From the NCBI RefSeq assembly GCF_006912135.1, contig NZ_VIRS01000006.1, forward strand, positions 124,001 to 188,000: a stretch of DNA of 64,000 nucleotides, read 5' to 3'. Each line of letters begins with the position of its first letter. Position 1 is the first letter of the stretch. Origin of the DNA: Cryptosporangium phraense (GTDB taxonomy: Bacteria; Actinomycetota; Actinomycetes; Mycobacteriales; Cryptosporangiaceae). A program made the translations under genes and the position numbers. This document shows, in pieces, positions 8,084 through 19,510 of the stretch. A model generated the notes under the pieces. That model saw only the letters and a program-made list of their open reading frames with translations, did no database searches and was not told the DNA's origin.

Positions 8084-9240
8084 CTAGTTGACCGTCCAGG
8101 TGTCGTTTCCGTGGAGGAGGCCCTGGAGGTTGCCGCCGCCGCGTTGCTGGGCGGTCTCGAGTTGGGCGGCCATCTCCGCGTCGTAGGTCGGACGCTTCAC
8201 GTCGCGGAAGACGCCGACGGGGGTGTAGCGCAGGTCCTGGGTGGAGAGCCGGGACAACGCGAACGCGTAAGACGGGTCTTCGGTGTGGGCGTCGTGGCGG
8301 ACGATGGTGTTCTCGTTGTCGGGGGTGACGTCGACGATTTCGAACGCGCCGGTGTTCGGATTCCGGACGACGCCTTTGTCGTTGTGGGCGCCGAACCGCA
8401 GTGGCTGGCCGTGTTCGAGGCGGATGGTCCAGTCGTCTTTGGTGTCTTTGTCTTTGAGGAGTTCGAAGGCGCCGTCGTTGAAGATGTTGCAGTTCTGGTA
8501 GATCTCGACGAGGGCGGAGCCTTCGTGCTGGGCGGCGGCCTGCAGAACACTCGTGAGTTGTTTGCGGTCGGAGTCGATCGCGCGGCCGACGAAGGTGGCT
8601 TCGGCGCCCAGAGCCAGGGAGATGGGGTTGAACGGGTAGTCCAGGGAGCCCATGGGGGTGGACTTGGTGATCTTCCCGACCTCGGAGGTGGGGGAGTACT
8701 GGCCTTTGGTGAGGCCGTAGATGCGGTTGTTGAACAGCAGGATCTTCAGGTTGACGTTGCGGCGCAGGGCGTGGATGAGGTGGTTGCCGCCGATGGAGAG
8801 GGCGTCGCCGTCGCCGGTGACGACCCAGACGGACAGGTCGGGGCGGGAGGTGGACAGGCCGGTGGCGATGGCGGGGGCGCGTCCGTGGATGGAGTGCATG
8901 CCGTAGGTGTTCATGTAGTAGGGGAAGCGGCTGGAGCAGCCGATTCCGGACACGAACACGATGTTTTCTTTTTTCAGGCCGAGTTGGGGCATGAAGCCTT
9001 GGACGGCGGCGAGGATGGCGTAGTCGCCGCAGCCGGGGCACCAGCGGACTTCCTGGTCGGTTTTGAAGTCGCCGGCTTTCTGCGGCGTGTCGGTCTTGGG
9101 CACCAGCCGCAGGGACGGGAAGTCCAGCGCGACCGCGGTCGCGGTGTTGGCGACAGCGTTGGCGATGGGGCTGCGTCGGTTGGGCGACTGCAGCTCCTCC
9201 GGGGAGCGCCCTTCGTCCACCTGACGGTCGGTGGGGCGGG

Positions 9241-9244
<4 letters not shown>
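8084..9244 (-). CDS. korB: 2-oxoacid:ferredoxin oxidoreductase subunit beta
   Basis: 386-residue thiamine-diphosphate-binding subunit. It carries the cysteine segment RWCPGCGDYAIL, SGIGCSSRFPYY, HGRAPAIATG and the ThDP/Mg motif GDGDALSIGG...NN. With KorA it oxidatively decarboxylates 2-oxoglutarate (or pyruvate-type 2-oxoacids) to the acyl-CoA, reducing ferredoxin; this is a CoA-dependent alternative to 2-oxoglutarate dehydrogenase. The start ATG at 9244 overlaps the korA stop by four bases (ATGA). A much longer open frame continues upstream, but it is antisense-like noise inside korA. Substrate preference is inferred from family similarity only. Confidence 0.93.
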
Positions 9245-11139
<1,895 letters not shown>

Positions 11140-11438
11140 TCGGCTGTCCTCCTCTGCCGCACACGGGCGCCGGTGCAGCCTGTTGCCGGACTTTGTTCCC
11201 GATGCTACGTCGGTATGTCAGTGTTCTCGGCTTCGCGTCCGGGGCCGAGACCCTTGTAAGCGGCGTCACAGAGGTTCCCCTCGGCGGCGCCGTCGAAGGC
11301 TACTCCCCGGGCATCGCCGCAGCCTAAGACGCGGGTCGTGGTGTGGACCAAGCGTTAGGTCCGGTAGCCGGCGCTCCGCCGCTCCCCAGGGTGGGTACCT
11401 CCTGGAGAGGAGTGATCTTTCGAACCCGAGGAGTAGCG
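11140..11438. other. divergent intergenic region upstream of korA and a small acidic ORF
   Basis: This 299-base stretch contains the korA ribosome binding site (AGGAGGA near 11147-11153) and must hold the promoters for korA (minus) and the small gene at 11439 (plus). I see no convincing open frame, long palindrome or RNA gene. The only other visible signal is the GAGGAG site in front of 11439. Confidence 0.4.
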
Positions 11439-11591
11439 ATGAGCGAGCCCACCGAGAGCGCGCCCTGGACCGACGGCGAAGAGGCCCGAACCGAGTGGAA
11501 GGACGGCGACAGCCGCTGGGTCGACGGCGACCTGGAATCCGGTGCCGACCCGATCGAGTCGCCCGCCCCCACCGACGAGCCCACCGGCTGA
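11439..11591 (+). CDS. small acidic hypothetical protein
   Basis: 50-residue protein, very rich in Asp/Glu and Trp (starts MSEPTESAPWTDGEE), with no membrane segment or cysteine. The ATG at 11439 is preceded by a good GAGGAG site at about 11428-11433, the main reason to believe it is translated; the in-frame GTG at 11343 has no such support. Nothing of its function can be read. It stands alone between divergent korA and the DeoR operon. It could be an intrinsically disordered regulator or a spurious frame. Confidence 0.5.
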   Translation: MSEPTESAPWTDGEEARTEWKDGDSRWVDGDLESGADPIESPAPTDEPTG

Positions 11592-11926
11592 CCTGACAAC
11601 GGGCCACCACCCGCCCGTTCGGTCACGATTGGGTTACGTGATCGCCTACAACGATCAGCGCAACGTTCGAGTGCCCGCGGCCCGATGTTGCGGGACGGGC
11701 GTCATACGGGCGCACTTCGGCCCGGATTCGGGCGGACGCCGGTCGTCCGAATTCGCCCCATCAGCCGTCGACCTGCGAGAAAGTCAATGACCGAGTCGGG
11801 CGCAACCGGGCAGCATTCCGGCGAAGGAATCTGTTGGACGCATTAAAGGCAAGTGTTAAACAGGTCACAGAACCGAGAACAGCCCTGGATCGACGTCGAT
11901 CCGGGCGGTTGCCAAAGGAGGCCGGG
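11592..11926. promoter_or_regulatory. leader region of the polyol operon
   Basis: 335 bases without a gene. An imperfect inverted repeat at about 11722-11752 (ATTCGGGCGGAC... / ...GTCGTCCGAAT) could terminate the small upstream gene. Further on, a lower-GC stretch around 11830-11870 (TTGGAC, then TTAAAC about 17 bases on) is a weak promoter candidate. The ribosome binding site AAAGGAGG sits just before the DeoR start. No gene was seen. Confidence 0.35.
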
Positions 11927-12688
11927 ATGCGTGCTGAGGAACGCCAACACCGCATCCTCGCCCGGGCTCGCACCGACGGCCGGGTCGACGTGAGCAGCGT
12001 CGCGGCCGACCTGGCGGTCGCCCCGGAGACCGTCCGGCGGGACCTGCGCCTCCTCGAACAGCACGGCCTCGTCCGCCGGACCCACGGCGGCGCCTACCCG
12101 GTAGAGAGCGCCGGCTTCGAGACCAATCTGGCCAACCGCGCGATGCTCCGCGTCCCCGAGAAGCGACGGATCGCCACCGCCGCGGTCGAGCTCCTCGGCG
12201 ACGCCGAGACCGTCTTCATCGACGAGGGCTTCGGCCCGCAGCTGGTCGCCGAGGCGCTGCCGCCCGGCCGCCCGCTCACCGTGATCACCGCGAGCATCCC
12301 GGTCGCGAGCCACTTAGCCACCAAGCCCGACACGACCGTCTATCTGCTCGGCGGCCGGGTCCGCGGACGCACGCTGGCCACCGTCGACCACTGGGCGACG
12401 CAGATGCTGGCCGGCTTCGTCATCGACCTGGCGTTCCTGGGCGCGAACGGCATCTCCCGCCGCTACGGGCTCACCACGCCCGACCCGGCCGTGGCCAACG
12501 TCAAGGCGCAGGTCGTCCGGGCCTCTCGGCGCCGGGTGTTCGCCGGCGTCCACACGAAGTTCGGCGTCAACAGCTTCTGCCGGTTCGCGTCGGTGGCCGA
12601 CTTCGAGGCGATCGTGACCGACACCGGCCTGTCGGCGGTCGAGGCTCAGCGCTACTCGGTACTCGGGCCGCAGGTGATCCGCGCATGA
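11927..12688 (+). CDS. DeoR/GlpR family transcriptional regulator
   Basis: 253-residue sugar-responsive repressor. The N-terminal DeoR helix-turn-helix (residues 1-57: RQHRILARARTDGRVDVSSVA ... ETVRRDLRLLEQHGLVRRTHGGA) is followed by a DeoRC sensor domain (IDEGFGPQLVAEAL, LLGGRVRGRTLATVD, FLGANGIS, FAGVHTKFG) that binds a phosphorylated sugar. The ATG at 11927 is chosen because of the AAAGGAGG site just upstream. It overlaps the PfkB kinase by four bases (ATGA) and heads the operon, so it probably controls all the following polyol genes; the effector is probably a ketose phosphate from this pathway. Confidence 0.9.
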   Translation: MRAEERQHRILARARTDGRVDVSSVAADLAVAPETVRRDLRLLEQHGLVRRTHGGAYPVESAGFETNLANRAMLRVPEKRRIATAAVELLGDAETVFIDEGFGPQLVAEALPPGRPLTVITASIPVASHLATKPDTTVYLLGGRVRGRTLATVDHWATQMLAGFVIDLAFLGANGISRRYGLTTPDPAVANVKAQVVRASRRRVFAGVHTKFGVNSFCRFASVADFEAIVTDTGLSAVEAQRYSVLGPQVIRA

Positions 12689-13629
12689 TTCTCACGGTCA
12701 CCCCCAATCCCAGCCTGGATCGCACGTACGTCCTCAGCGGGTTCCAGCGCGGCGAGCTCAACCGCGCCCGGAACGACACCGTCGAGGCCAGCGGCAAGGG
12801 CGTCAACGTCGCCCGGGTTCTGCATTCGGCCGGCGTCCGGACCGCGATCGTGCTGCCGGCCGGCGGGCCGGAAGGGGCGCAGCTCGCGGCGCTGCTGGAG
12901 GCCGAGGGCCTCAGCCACCGGATCGTGCCGACCGGCGCGCCGGTCCGGACGAACGTGACGCTGCTGGAGCCGGGCCGGACGACGAAGGTCAACGCGCCCG
13001 GCACCCCGCTGACCCCGGCCGACGCCGACGCGCTGATCGCCGCGGTCGAGGACCTCGCACACGGGGCCGACTGGGTCGTCTGCAGCGGGTCGCTCCCGCC
13101 GGACACCCCGGTCGACCTGATCGGCGAGATCGTCGAAGCCGGACGCCGCGCCGGCGCGCAGACGGCCGTCGACGCGTCGGGAGAAGCACTACGAGCCGCC
13201 GCCGACGCGGGACCCGACGTCCTGGCGCCGAACGCGGACGAGCTCGCCGAACTCACCGGCCGGATGTTCCCGCCCGGTGGACGCCCTCTCGTGCGGGCCG
13301 CGCTCGACGCCGCCTCCGCGCTGGCCGGTGACACCGGCGGCGGAGTGCTCGTCAGCCTCGGCCCGGACGGGGCGGTCTGGGTCGACCCGGAGTCCGCACT
13401 ACACGCCGCCGCACCACCGGTGACCCCGGTGAACACGGCCGGCGCCGGGGACGCCCTGCTGGCCGGCTGGCTCGCCGGTCCGCCGGAACCGGGTGGACGA
13501 CTGAGAACCGCGGTCGCCTGGGGCACGGCAGCCTGCCTGTTGCCCTCGACCGCGGGAGACGTCGCCGCGACCGCCGATGCGGATCGCGTCCACCTCCATG
13601 ACCTCGGGGTTACCGCAGCCGGCCCCTGA
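12685..13629 (+). CDS. PfkB-family hexose kinase (1-phosphofructokinase/tagatose-6-phosphate kinase-like)
   Basis: 314-residue ribokinase-fold kinase. Visible motifs are the N-terminal TVTPNPSLDRTY, the substrate-binding GKGVNVARVL, LAPNADELAELTG, and the ATP/anion-hole motif TAGAGDALLAGWLAG with catalytic Asp in AGD. TPNPSLD plus GKGVNVA is the pattern of the FruK/LacC branch. It would phosphorylate fructose 1-phosphate or tagatose 6-phosphate at C6 or C1, giving a bisphosphate for aldolase. It is coupled to the DeoR gene and followed by a polyol ABC transporter, so it probably processes a product of that pathway. The exact substrate is undetermined. Confidence 0.85.
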   Translation: MILTVTPNPSLDRTYVLSGFQRGELNRARNDTVEASGKGVNVARVLHSAGVRTAIVLPAGGPEGAQLAALLEAEGLSHRIVPTGAPVRTNVTLLEPGRTTKVNAPGTPLTPADADALIAAVEDLAHGADWVVCSGSLPPDTPVDLIGEIVEAGRRAGAQTAVDASGEALRAAADAGPDVLAPNADELAELTGRMFPPGGRPLVRAALDAASALAGDTGGGVLVSLGPDGAVWVDPESALHAAAPPVTPVNTAGAGDALLAGWLAGPPEPGGRLRTAVAWGTAACLLPSTAGDVAATADADRVHLHDLGVTAAGP

Positions 13630-13677
13630 GTACCCGCAGTAATCCAACCCCCGTAAATCACTCCATCGGAGGCGCTC

Positions 13678-15045
13678 GTGGCTCTCGCTGGTGTCAGGCC
13701 ATTACGCAGAGTAGTTGCTTCGCTCTCTGCTGTCGTTCTCGCGTCGATGGCGCTCAGCGCCTGTAGCGGCGCGGGTGGCGGCGGATCGTCGAGCGACAGC
13801 AAGACGGTCAACGTCCTGATGGTCAACAACCCGCAGATGCTCGACATCCAGAAGTTGACTGCCGACAACTTCACCAAGGAAACCGGCATCAAGGTCAACT
13901 ACACGGTCCTGCCGGAGAACGACGTCCGCGACAAGATCAGCCAGGAGTTCTCCAGCCAGGCCGGTCAGTACGACGTCGCGACGATCTCGAACTTCGAGGT
14001 GCCGTCGTACGCGAAGAACAACTGGCTGGCTCCGCTCGACGACTACGTCAGCAAGGACAAGGAATTCAACCAGGACGACGTCCTCGGTTCGATGACCAAG
14101 TCGCTGACCGCGGAGGACGGCAAGCTCTACGCCGAGCCGTTCTACGGCGAGTCGTCGTTCCTCATGTACCGCAAGGACGTCTTCGCGGCCAAGGGCCTGA
14201 AGATGCCCGACAAGCCGACCTGGCAGCAGGTCGCCGACCTGGCCGCCAAGGTCGACAACGCCCAGCCCGGCATGCGGGGCATCTGCCTCCGCGGCCTCCC
14301 CGGCTGGGGTGAGGTCTTCGCTCCGCTGACGACCGTCGTCAACACGTTCGGCGGCACCTGGTTCGAGAAGGACTGGACGCCGAAGGTCAACGCGCCGGAG
14401 TTCCAGCAGGCGACGCAGTTCTACGTGGACTTGGTCCGCAAGCACGGCGAGTCCGGCGCCCCGCAGGCCGGCTTCACCGAGTGCCTGAACAACATGCAGC
14501 AGAGCAAGGTCGCGATGTGGTACGACGCCACCTCGGCCGCCGGTTCGCTCGAGGCCAAGGACTCGCCGGTCGCCGGCAAGCTGGGCTTCGTCGAGGCGCC
14601 GGTCGTCAAGACCAAGAGCTCGGGCTGGCTGTACACCTGGGCCTGGGCGGTCCAGAAGGCCAGCAAGCGGCAGGACAACGCCTGGAAGTTCATCTCCTGG
14701 GCGTCCAGCAAGAAGTACGAGGACCTGGTCGGCAGCAAGATCGGATGGGCGAACGTCCCGGCCGGTAAGCGTCAGTCGCTGTACGACAACCCCGAGTACC
14801 AGAAGGCCGCCGAGTCGTTCTACAAGGTCACGGACGAGGCGATCACGAACGCTGACCCGGAGAACCCGGGTGTCCAGGCCCGCCCGGCGCCCGGCATCCA
14901 GTTCGTCGGCATTCCGGAGTTCACCGACCTCGGGACCCAGGTCTCGCAAGAGGTGAGCGCGGCGATCGCCGGTAGGCAGACCGTGAAGCAGGCCTTGGAC
15001 AAGGGTCAGGACCTCGCCCAGAAGGTCGCCGACAAGTACAAGTAG
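13678..15045 (+). CDS. ABC transporter substrate-binding lipoprotein (sugar/polyol type)
   Basis: 455-residue extracytoplasmic solute-binding protein of the bacterial family 1 class. The GTG start at 13678 follows a GGAGG site. The signal peptide ends in a lipobox (MALSAC), so the mature protein would be tethered through the Cys, followed by a Gly/Ser linker. The rest has the maltose-binding-protein-type pattern: LPENDVRDKISQEFSS, YDVATISNFEVPSYAKNNWLAPLDDY, YAEPFYGESSFLMYRKD. Close resemblance to sorbitol/mannitol-binding proteins and the adjacent polyol dehydrogenase suggest a polyol ligand; this is inference. Confidence 0.9.
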   Translation: MALAGVRPLRRVVASLSAVVLASMALSACSGAGGGGSSSDSKTVNVLMVNNPQMLDIQKLTADNFTKETGIKVNYTVLPENDVRDKISQEFSSQAGQYDVATISNFEVPSYAKNNWLAPLDDYVSKDKEFNQDDVLGSMTKSLTAEDGKLYAEPFYGESSFLMYRKDVFAAKGLKMPDKPTWQQVADLAAKVDNAQPGMRGICLRGLPGWGEVFAPLTTVVNTFGGTWFEKDWTPKVNAPEFQQATQFYVDLVRKHGESGAPQAGFTECLNNMQQSKVAMWYDATSAAGSLEAKDSPVAGKLGFVEAPVVKTKSSGWLYTWAWAVQKASKRQDNAWKFISWASSKKYEDLVGSKIGWANVPAGKRQSLYDNPEYQKAAESFYKVTDEAITNADPENPGVQARPAPGIQFVGIPEFTDLGTQVSQEVSAAIAGRQTVKQALDKGQDLAQKVADKYK

Positions 15046-15117
15046 TCGCCCCCGCCGGCCGGGTCGCCCGCAAGTGACCCGGCCGGCACCGCCCGATGGC
15101 GCCCGAAGGGGGTAACC

Positions 15118-16065
15118 ATGACCGCCATCGCTCCTCCCGCACAGAAGCCGGCGTCCCCGGAACGCAAACCCACCGCGATGCGTCGCACCGGTGACTGGGC
15201 CCGCCGGGCGCCACTCCTCCCGGCCCTGGTGTTCCTGATCATCGTCACCCAGCTGCCGTTCGTAGCGACGCTGGTGATCTCGTTCATGGACTGGAACTCG
15301 CTCTACCCCGACGACCGCGGCTTCGCCGGCGTCGGGAACTACGCCGACGTCTTCACCGACGCGACGCTGCGGAAGTCGGTCATCACGACGATCGTGCTGA
15401 CGGTCGCGGTCGTGTTGATCAGCCTCCTGCTCGGGCTGGCCATCGCGCTACTGCTCAACCGTGCGTTCCGCGGCCGGGGCATCGTGCGGACGCTGATGAT
15501 CGCGCCGTTCCTGGTGGTTCCGGTGGCGGCCGCGCTGCTCTGGAAGCACGCGCTGTTCAACCCCGAGTACGGCCTGTTCAACGGCATCCTGACCTGGCTG
15601 TTCGGTCCCGACGCCCCACAGCCGGACTGGATCACCGAGGCACCGCTGTGGTCGGTCATCGCGTCGCTGGTCTGGCAGTGGACGCCGTTCATGATGCTGA
15701 TCCTGCTGGCCGGCCTGCAGTCGCAGCCGCTGGACGCGCTCGAGGCGGCCAAGGTCGACGGGGCCACGCCGGTGCAGATGTTCCGGTTCCTGACGCTGCC
15801 GCACATGCGCCGGTACCTGGAGCTGGGCGCGCTGCTCGGCTCGATCTACATCGTCCAGAACTTCGACGCGGTGTTCACGCTGACGTCCGGCGGTCTGGGC
15901 ACGGCGAACCTGCCGTACACGATCTACACGACCTTCTACCAGGCCCACGACTACGGACGCGCGTCCGCGGCCGGCGTCGTCGTGGTCATCGGGACGATCG
16001 CGATCGCGACGTTCGCGCTGCGTGTCGTCTCGTCGCTGTTCCAGGAAGAGGAGGGCCGGGCATGA
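15118..16065 (+). CDS. ABC transporter permease, MalF type (polyol/sugar)
   Basis: 315 residues with six predicted helices after a Pro-rich cytoplasmic N-terminus. The inner-membrane component signature (EAA loop) reads LEAAKVDGATPVQMFRFLTLPHM near residue 210-232, which docks to an ATPase. It follows the binding protein by 72 bases and overlaps the second permease by four (ATGA). No ATPase gene lies in this operon, so a shared MsiK-like ATPase encoded elsewhere probably energises it, as is known for actinobacterial sugar transporters. Confidence 0.9.
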   Translation: MTAIAPPAQKPASPERKPTAMRRTGDWARRAPLLPALVFLIIVTQLPFVATLVISFMDWNSLYPDDRGFAGVGNYADVFTDATLRKSVITTIVLTVAVVLISLLLGLAIALLLNRAFRGRGIVRTLMIAPFLVVPVAAALLWKHALFNPEYGLFNGILTWLFGPDAPQPDWITEAPLWSVIASLVWQWTPFMMLILLAGLQSQPLDALEAAKVDGATPVQMFRFLTLPHMRRYLELGALLGSIYIVQNFDAVFTLTSGGLGTANLPYTIYTTFYQAHDYGRASAAGVVVVIGTIAIATFALRVVSSLFQEEEGRA

Positions 16066-16937
16066 CCGCGGCGGTAGCAACACCAACGGCCAAGCCGACC
16101 AAAGCCGGGCCGAAGCGCAGCAAAGGTGCACCCCTCCTCGGCCTGGTGGCCTGGATCGTCGGGATCCTGTTCTTCCTGCCGGTCGCCTGGATGGTGCTCA
16201 CCGCGTTCCACAGCGAGCAGGACGCGGCGACCAACCCGCCGTCGCTCGCCGCCCCGCTCACGCTCGACGGGTTCCGGGAGTTCTTCGGCGCGACCAGCGG
16301 TGCCTCGCCCTGGCCACCGCTGATCAACTCGGCGATGGCGTCGATCGTGTCGACGCTGATCGTGCTCGCGCTGGCGATCCCGGCCGCGTACGCGCTGTCG
16401 ATCCGGCCGGTCCGGAAGTGGACCGACGTGATGTTCTTCTTCCTGTCCACCAAGATGCTGCCGGCCGTGGCCGGTCTGCTGCCGATCTACCTGATCGCGC
16501 AGAAGGCCGGGATGCTCGACAACGTCTGGACGCTGGTCATCCTTTACACCTCGATGAACCTGCCGATCGCAGTGTGGATGATGCGTTCGTTCCTGGCCGA
16601 GGTGCCGGTGGAGATCCTGGAGGCGGCGGCGATCGACGGCGCCGGCCTGATCACCGTGCTGCGCCGGGTCATCGTCCCGGTCGCGATGCCCGGCATCGCG
16701 GCGACGTCGCTGATCTGCTTCATCTTCAGCTGGAACGAGATGCTGTTCGCCCGGGTCCTCACCGGCGTCGTCGCCCAGACCGCCCCGGTGTTCCTGACCA
16801 GCTTCGTCACCAGCCAGGGGCTGTTCCTGGCCAAGGTGTGCGCGGCGGCCACGGCCATCTCGCTTCCCGTCCTCGCCGCCGGCTTCGCAGCCCAGGACAA
16901 ACTCGTCCAGGGTCTGTCGCTCGGCGCCGTCAAATAG
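16062..16937 (+). CDS. ABC transporter permease, MalG type (polyol/sugar)
   Basis: 291-residue second permease with six helices. The EAA loop reads EILEAAAIDGAGLITVLRRVIVP. Helix segments LVAWIVGILFFLPVAWMVL and IYLIAQKAGMLDNVW are typical of carbohydrate-uptake CUT1 permeases. It starts at the ATG at 16062, overlapping the first permease stop. It works as a heterodimer with that permease to import the ligand delivered by the lipoprotein. The zinc dehydrogenase starts only 10 bases after its stop. Confidence 0.9.
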   Translation: MTAAVATPTAKPTKAGPKRSKGAPLLGLVAWIVGILFFLPVAWMVLTAFHSEQDAATNPPSLAAPLTLDGFREFFGATSGASPWPPLINSAMASIVSTLIVLALAIPAAYALSIRPVRKWTDVMFFFLSTKMLPAVAGLLPIYLIAQKAGMLDNVWTLVILYTSMNLPIAVWMMRSFLAEVPVEILEAAAIDGAGLITVLRRVIVPVAMPGIAATSLICFIFSWNEMLFARVLTGVVAQTAPVFLTSFVTSQGLFLAKVCAAATAISLPVLAAGFAAQDKLVQGLSLGAVK

Positions 16938-16947
16938 GAGTTGCTCC

Positions 16948-17937
16948 ATGAAAGCTGCCGTCATCAGCGGAGTCGGAACCGTCGAAGTGACGACCGTCGA
17001 CGACCCGACGCCCGGCCCGCGCGAGGTCGTGGTCGACGTCTCCGCCTGCGGCCTGTGCGGTACCGACCTGCACATCCTGCAGGGGGAGTTCGCGCCGACG
17101 CTGCCGGTCGTCCCCGGGCACGAGTTCGCCGGGGTCATCGCTGAGATCGGCTCGGCGGTCACCGAGCTGGCGGTGGGCGACCGGGTGGCGGTGGACCCGT
17201 CGCTCTACTGCCACGAGTGCCACTACTGCCGGCTCGGCAAGAACAACCTGTGCGAGCGGTGGGCCGCGATCGGCGTCACGACCGCCGGTGGGGCCGCCGA
17301 GTACGCGGTGGCGCCGGTCGCGAACTGCGTCAAGCTGCCGGACAACGTCCGGACCGAGGACGCGGCCCTGATCGAGCCGCTGTCCTGCGCCGTGCGCGGG
17401 TACGACGTCCTCAAGTCGCAGCTCGGCGCCCACGTGCTGATCTACGGCTCGGGGACGATGGGCCTGATGATGCTCCAGCTGGCCAAGCGCGTCGGCGCGG
17501 CCAGCGTCGAGATCGTCGACCTGAACCCGGAGCGGCTGAAGACCGCCACCCTGCTCGGGGTGACCGCCACCGCGGCCACGCCGGACGAGTTCGACCGCCC
17601 GCGGGGCTGGGAGCTCGTGATCGACGCGACCGGCAACGCCAAGGCGATCCAGGACGGGCTCGGGCGGGTCGGCAAGGGCGGCACGTTCCTGCAGTTCGGC
17701 GTCTCGGACTACGCGGCCAGGGCGACGATCGAGCCGTACAAGATCTACAACCAGGAGATCACGATCACCGGCTCGATGGCCGTGCTGCACAGCTTCGAGC
17801 GGGCCGCCGAGCTGTTCGCCACCGGCGTCCTCGACCCGGACGTCTTCATCTCCGACCGGCTGCCGCTGGACTCCTACGCGGCCGCTCTCGATCAGTTCGC
17901 CGCCGGGAAGGGGCGGAAGATCGAGGTCATTCCGTGA
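16948..17937 (+). CDS. zinc-dependent polyol/alcohol dehydrogenase (MDR family)
   Basis: 329-residue medium-chain dehydrogenase. The catalytic zinc site is formed by CGLCGTDLH, GHEFAG and the EPLSCAVRG glutamate region. The structural zinc site is the four-Cys lobe CHECHYCRLGKNNLC. The NAD-binding Rossmann motif is GSGTMGLMML followed by the acidic residue of VDLNPERL, pointing to NAD rather than NADP. Such enzymes oxidise sorbitol, xylitol, arabitol or similar polyols to ketoses. Flanked by the importer and an FGGY kinase, it is very likely the first catabolic step, in the cytoplasm. It overlaps the kinase by four bases (GTGA). Confidence 0.9.
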   Translation: MKAAVISGVGTVEVTTVDDPTPGPREVVVDVSACGLCGTDLHILQGEFAPTLPVVPGHEFAGVIAEIGSAVTELAVGDRVAVDPSLYCHECHYCRLGKNNLCERWAAIGVTTAGGAAEYAVAPVANCVKLPDNVRTEDAALIEPLSCAVRGYDVLKSQLGAHVLIYGSGTMGLMMLQLAKRVGAASVEIVDLNPERLKTATLLGVTATAATPDEFDRPRGWELVIDATGNAKAIQDGLGRVGKGGTFLQFGVSDYAARATIEPYKIYNQEITITGSMAVLHSFERAAELFATGVLDPDVFISDRLPLDSYAAALDQFAAGKGRKIEVIP

Positions 17938-19406
17938 CTTCCCCGGCCGGGGGATACCTGTTGGGGATCGACGCCGGACAGACCGTCATCAAGGCGGCGC
18001 TGTTCGACACCTCCGGTCACGAGGTGGTGGTCGCCCAGGCGACCACCACCGTCAGCTCACCGCACCCGCACTGGCAAGAGCGGGACATGGACGCCGCCTG
18101 GGGTGCGGCGGCCGACGCGGTGCACCGGGCTCTGGAGAGCTCGGGGGTCGACCCGACCGCGGTGCTCGCGGTCGGGTTGGCCGGCCACAACGACGGGCTC
18201 CACCTCGTCGACCCGGCCGGCCGGCCGGTGAGGCCGGCCATCCTCGCGACCGATTCCAGGGCCGTTGCCGAGGCAGCGGCCCTGCAGCGGCCCGGTGCGT
18301 TGGAACTCACCGGCTCGGTGCCGCTGGCCTACAGCCCGGCGTCGATCCTGGCCTGGCTGTCGGTGCACGAGCCGTCGTCGCTGGAGAAGGCCGCGGCGAT
18401 GCTCTACTGCAAGGACTGGCTGCTGCTGAACCTCACCGGCGAGGTCGTCACCGACCCGACCGACGCCAGCGCGTTCGCCACCGACCTGTGGACCCAGGAG
18501 TGGTCGACCGCGGTGCTCGAGCTGTACGGCCTGGAGGACCTCGCCCGGCTCCTCCCGCCGATGCGACGGTCGTCCGCCGTCGTGGGCAGCGTCACTACGG
18601 CCGCCGCGGCCCTGACCGGCCTGCGTCCGGGTACCCCGGTCGTCACCGGTTGTCATGACGTGGACGCCAACGCGCTGGGCATCGGCGCGATCGGCACCGG
18701 CGCGCTGAGCCTGGTGCTCGGGACGTTCAGCATCAATCAGGTGGTCGGGAACGCGCCGGTAGTGGACCCGCGGTGGCAGGCCCGCACGTTCTTTCCCGAC
18801 GGCGCCTCGCCGCGCTGGTTGCACATGTCGACGTCGCCCAGCGGAGCGTCGAACCTGGAGTGGGCGGTTCGGCAGTTCGGAGGATCGTCGTATCAGTCGG
18901 TGATCTCCTCCGCCGCTGACCGGGACGGCGCCTTGGCGCCGGGGCCGGACGACCCGCTCTACCTGCCGTTCCTCTACGGCGGGCCGGTGCCGTCGTCGGG
19001 GGGCGGGCTGGTGGGCCTGCGCGGGTGGCACACGGCGGCGGACGTCCACCGGGCGGTGCTGGAGGGGATCGTCTTCAACCACCGCTGGCACGTCGAGGCC
19101 CTGGGGTCGTCGTTCCCGCTGGTCGGGGCCGCGCGCCTGTGCGGGGGAGGCGCGCGCAGCGCGGTCTGGTCACAGCTGCTCGCGGACGCGCTGGGGCTGC
19201 CGGTGGAGGTCACCGACGCGGCCGAGGCCGGCGCGCGCGGTGCGGCGATGCTCGCCGGGGCCGGCGTGGGGGCGTACGCCGGCCTCGGCGCCGCCGTCAA
19301 GGAGTGCGTGCGGGTGGTGCGTCGGCACGAGCCGGAGCGGAACCTGGATGCGCGGTACGGGCGGTACCTGGCGGCGGCGTCGGCTCTGGCTACTTTGCGT
19401 CCTTGA
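17934..19406 (+). CDS. FGGY-family carbohydrate kinase (xylulokinase-like)
   Basis: 490 residues from the GTG at 17934. The N-terminal FGGY domain starts with the phosphate-binding loop LLGIDAGQTVIKAALFD; WQERDMDAAWGA and GLAGHNDGLHLVD (with catalytic-region Asp) follow. The C-terminal domain has GCHDVDANALGIG, LVLGTF and LCGGGARSAVWSQLLADALG. The kinase would phosphorylate the ketose made by the preceding dehydrogenase. Xylulose, ribulose or a related ketose are candidates; the family cannot be resolved further from sequence alone. Confidence 0.88.
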   Translation: MTSPAGGYLLGIDAGQTVIKAALFDTSGHEVVVAQATTTVSSPHPHWQERDMDAAWGAAADAVHRALESSGVDPTAVLAVGLAGHNDGLHLVDPAGRPVRPAILATDSRAVAEAAALQRPGALELTGSVPLAYSPASILAWLSVHEPSSLEKAAAMLYCKDWLLLNLTGEVVTDPTDASAFATDLWTQEWSTAVLELYGLEDLARLLPPMRRSSAVVGSVTTAAAALTGLRPGTPVVTGCHDVDANALGIGAIGTGALSLVLGTFSINQVVGNAPVVDPRWQARTFFPDGASPRWLHMSTSPSGASNLEWAVRQFGGSSYQSVISSAADRDGALAPGPDDPLYLPFLYGGPVPSSGGGLVGLRGWHTAADVHRAVLEGIVFNHRWHVEALGSSFPLVGAARLCGGGARSAVWSQLLADALGLPVEVTDAAEAGARGAAMLAGAGVGAYAGLGAAVKECVRVVRRHEPERNLDARYGRYLAAASALATLRP

Positions 19407-19510
19407 CGTTCTGTTTCGGCAGGGACGGAAATCCGGGATTCGGCTGACACGGGAGGCGCCTGCTCCGAATATGAGTCCCACTCACGTTCTTTCGGTGTAG
19501 GGGCGCATCG

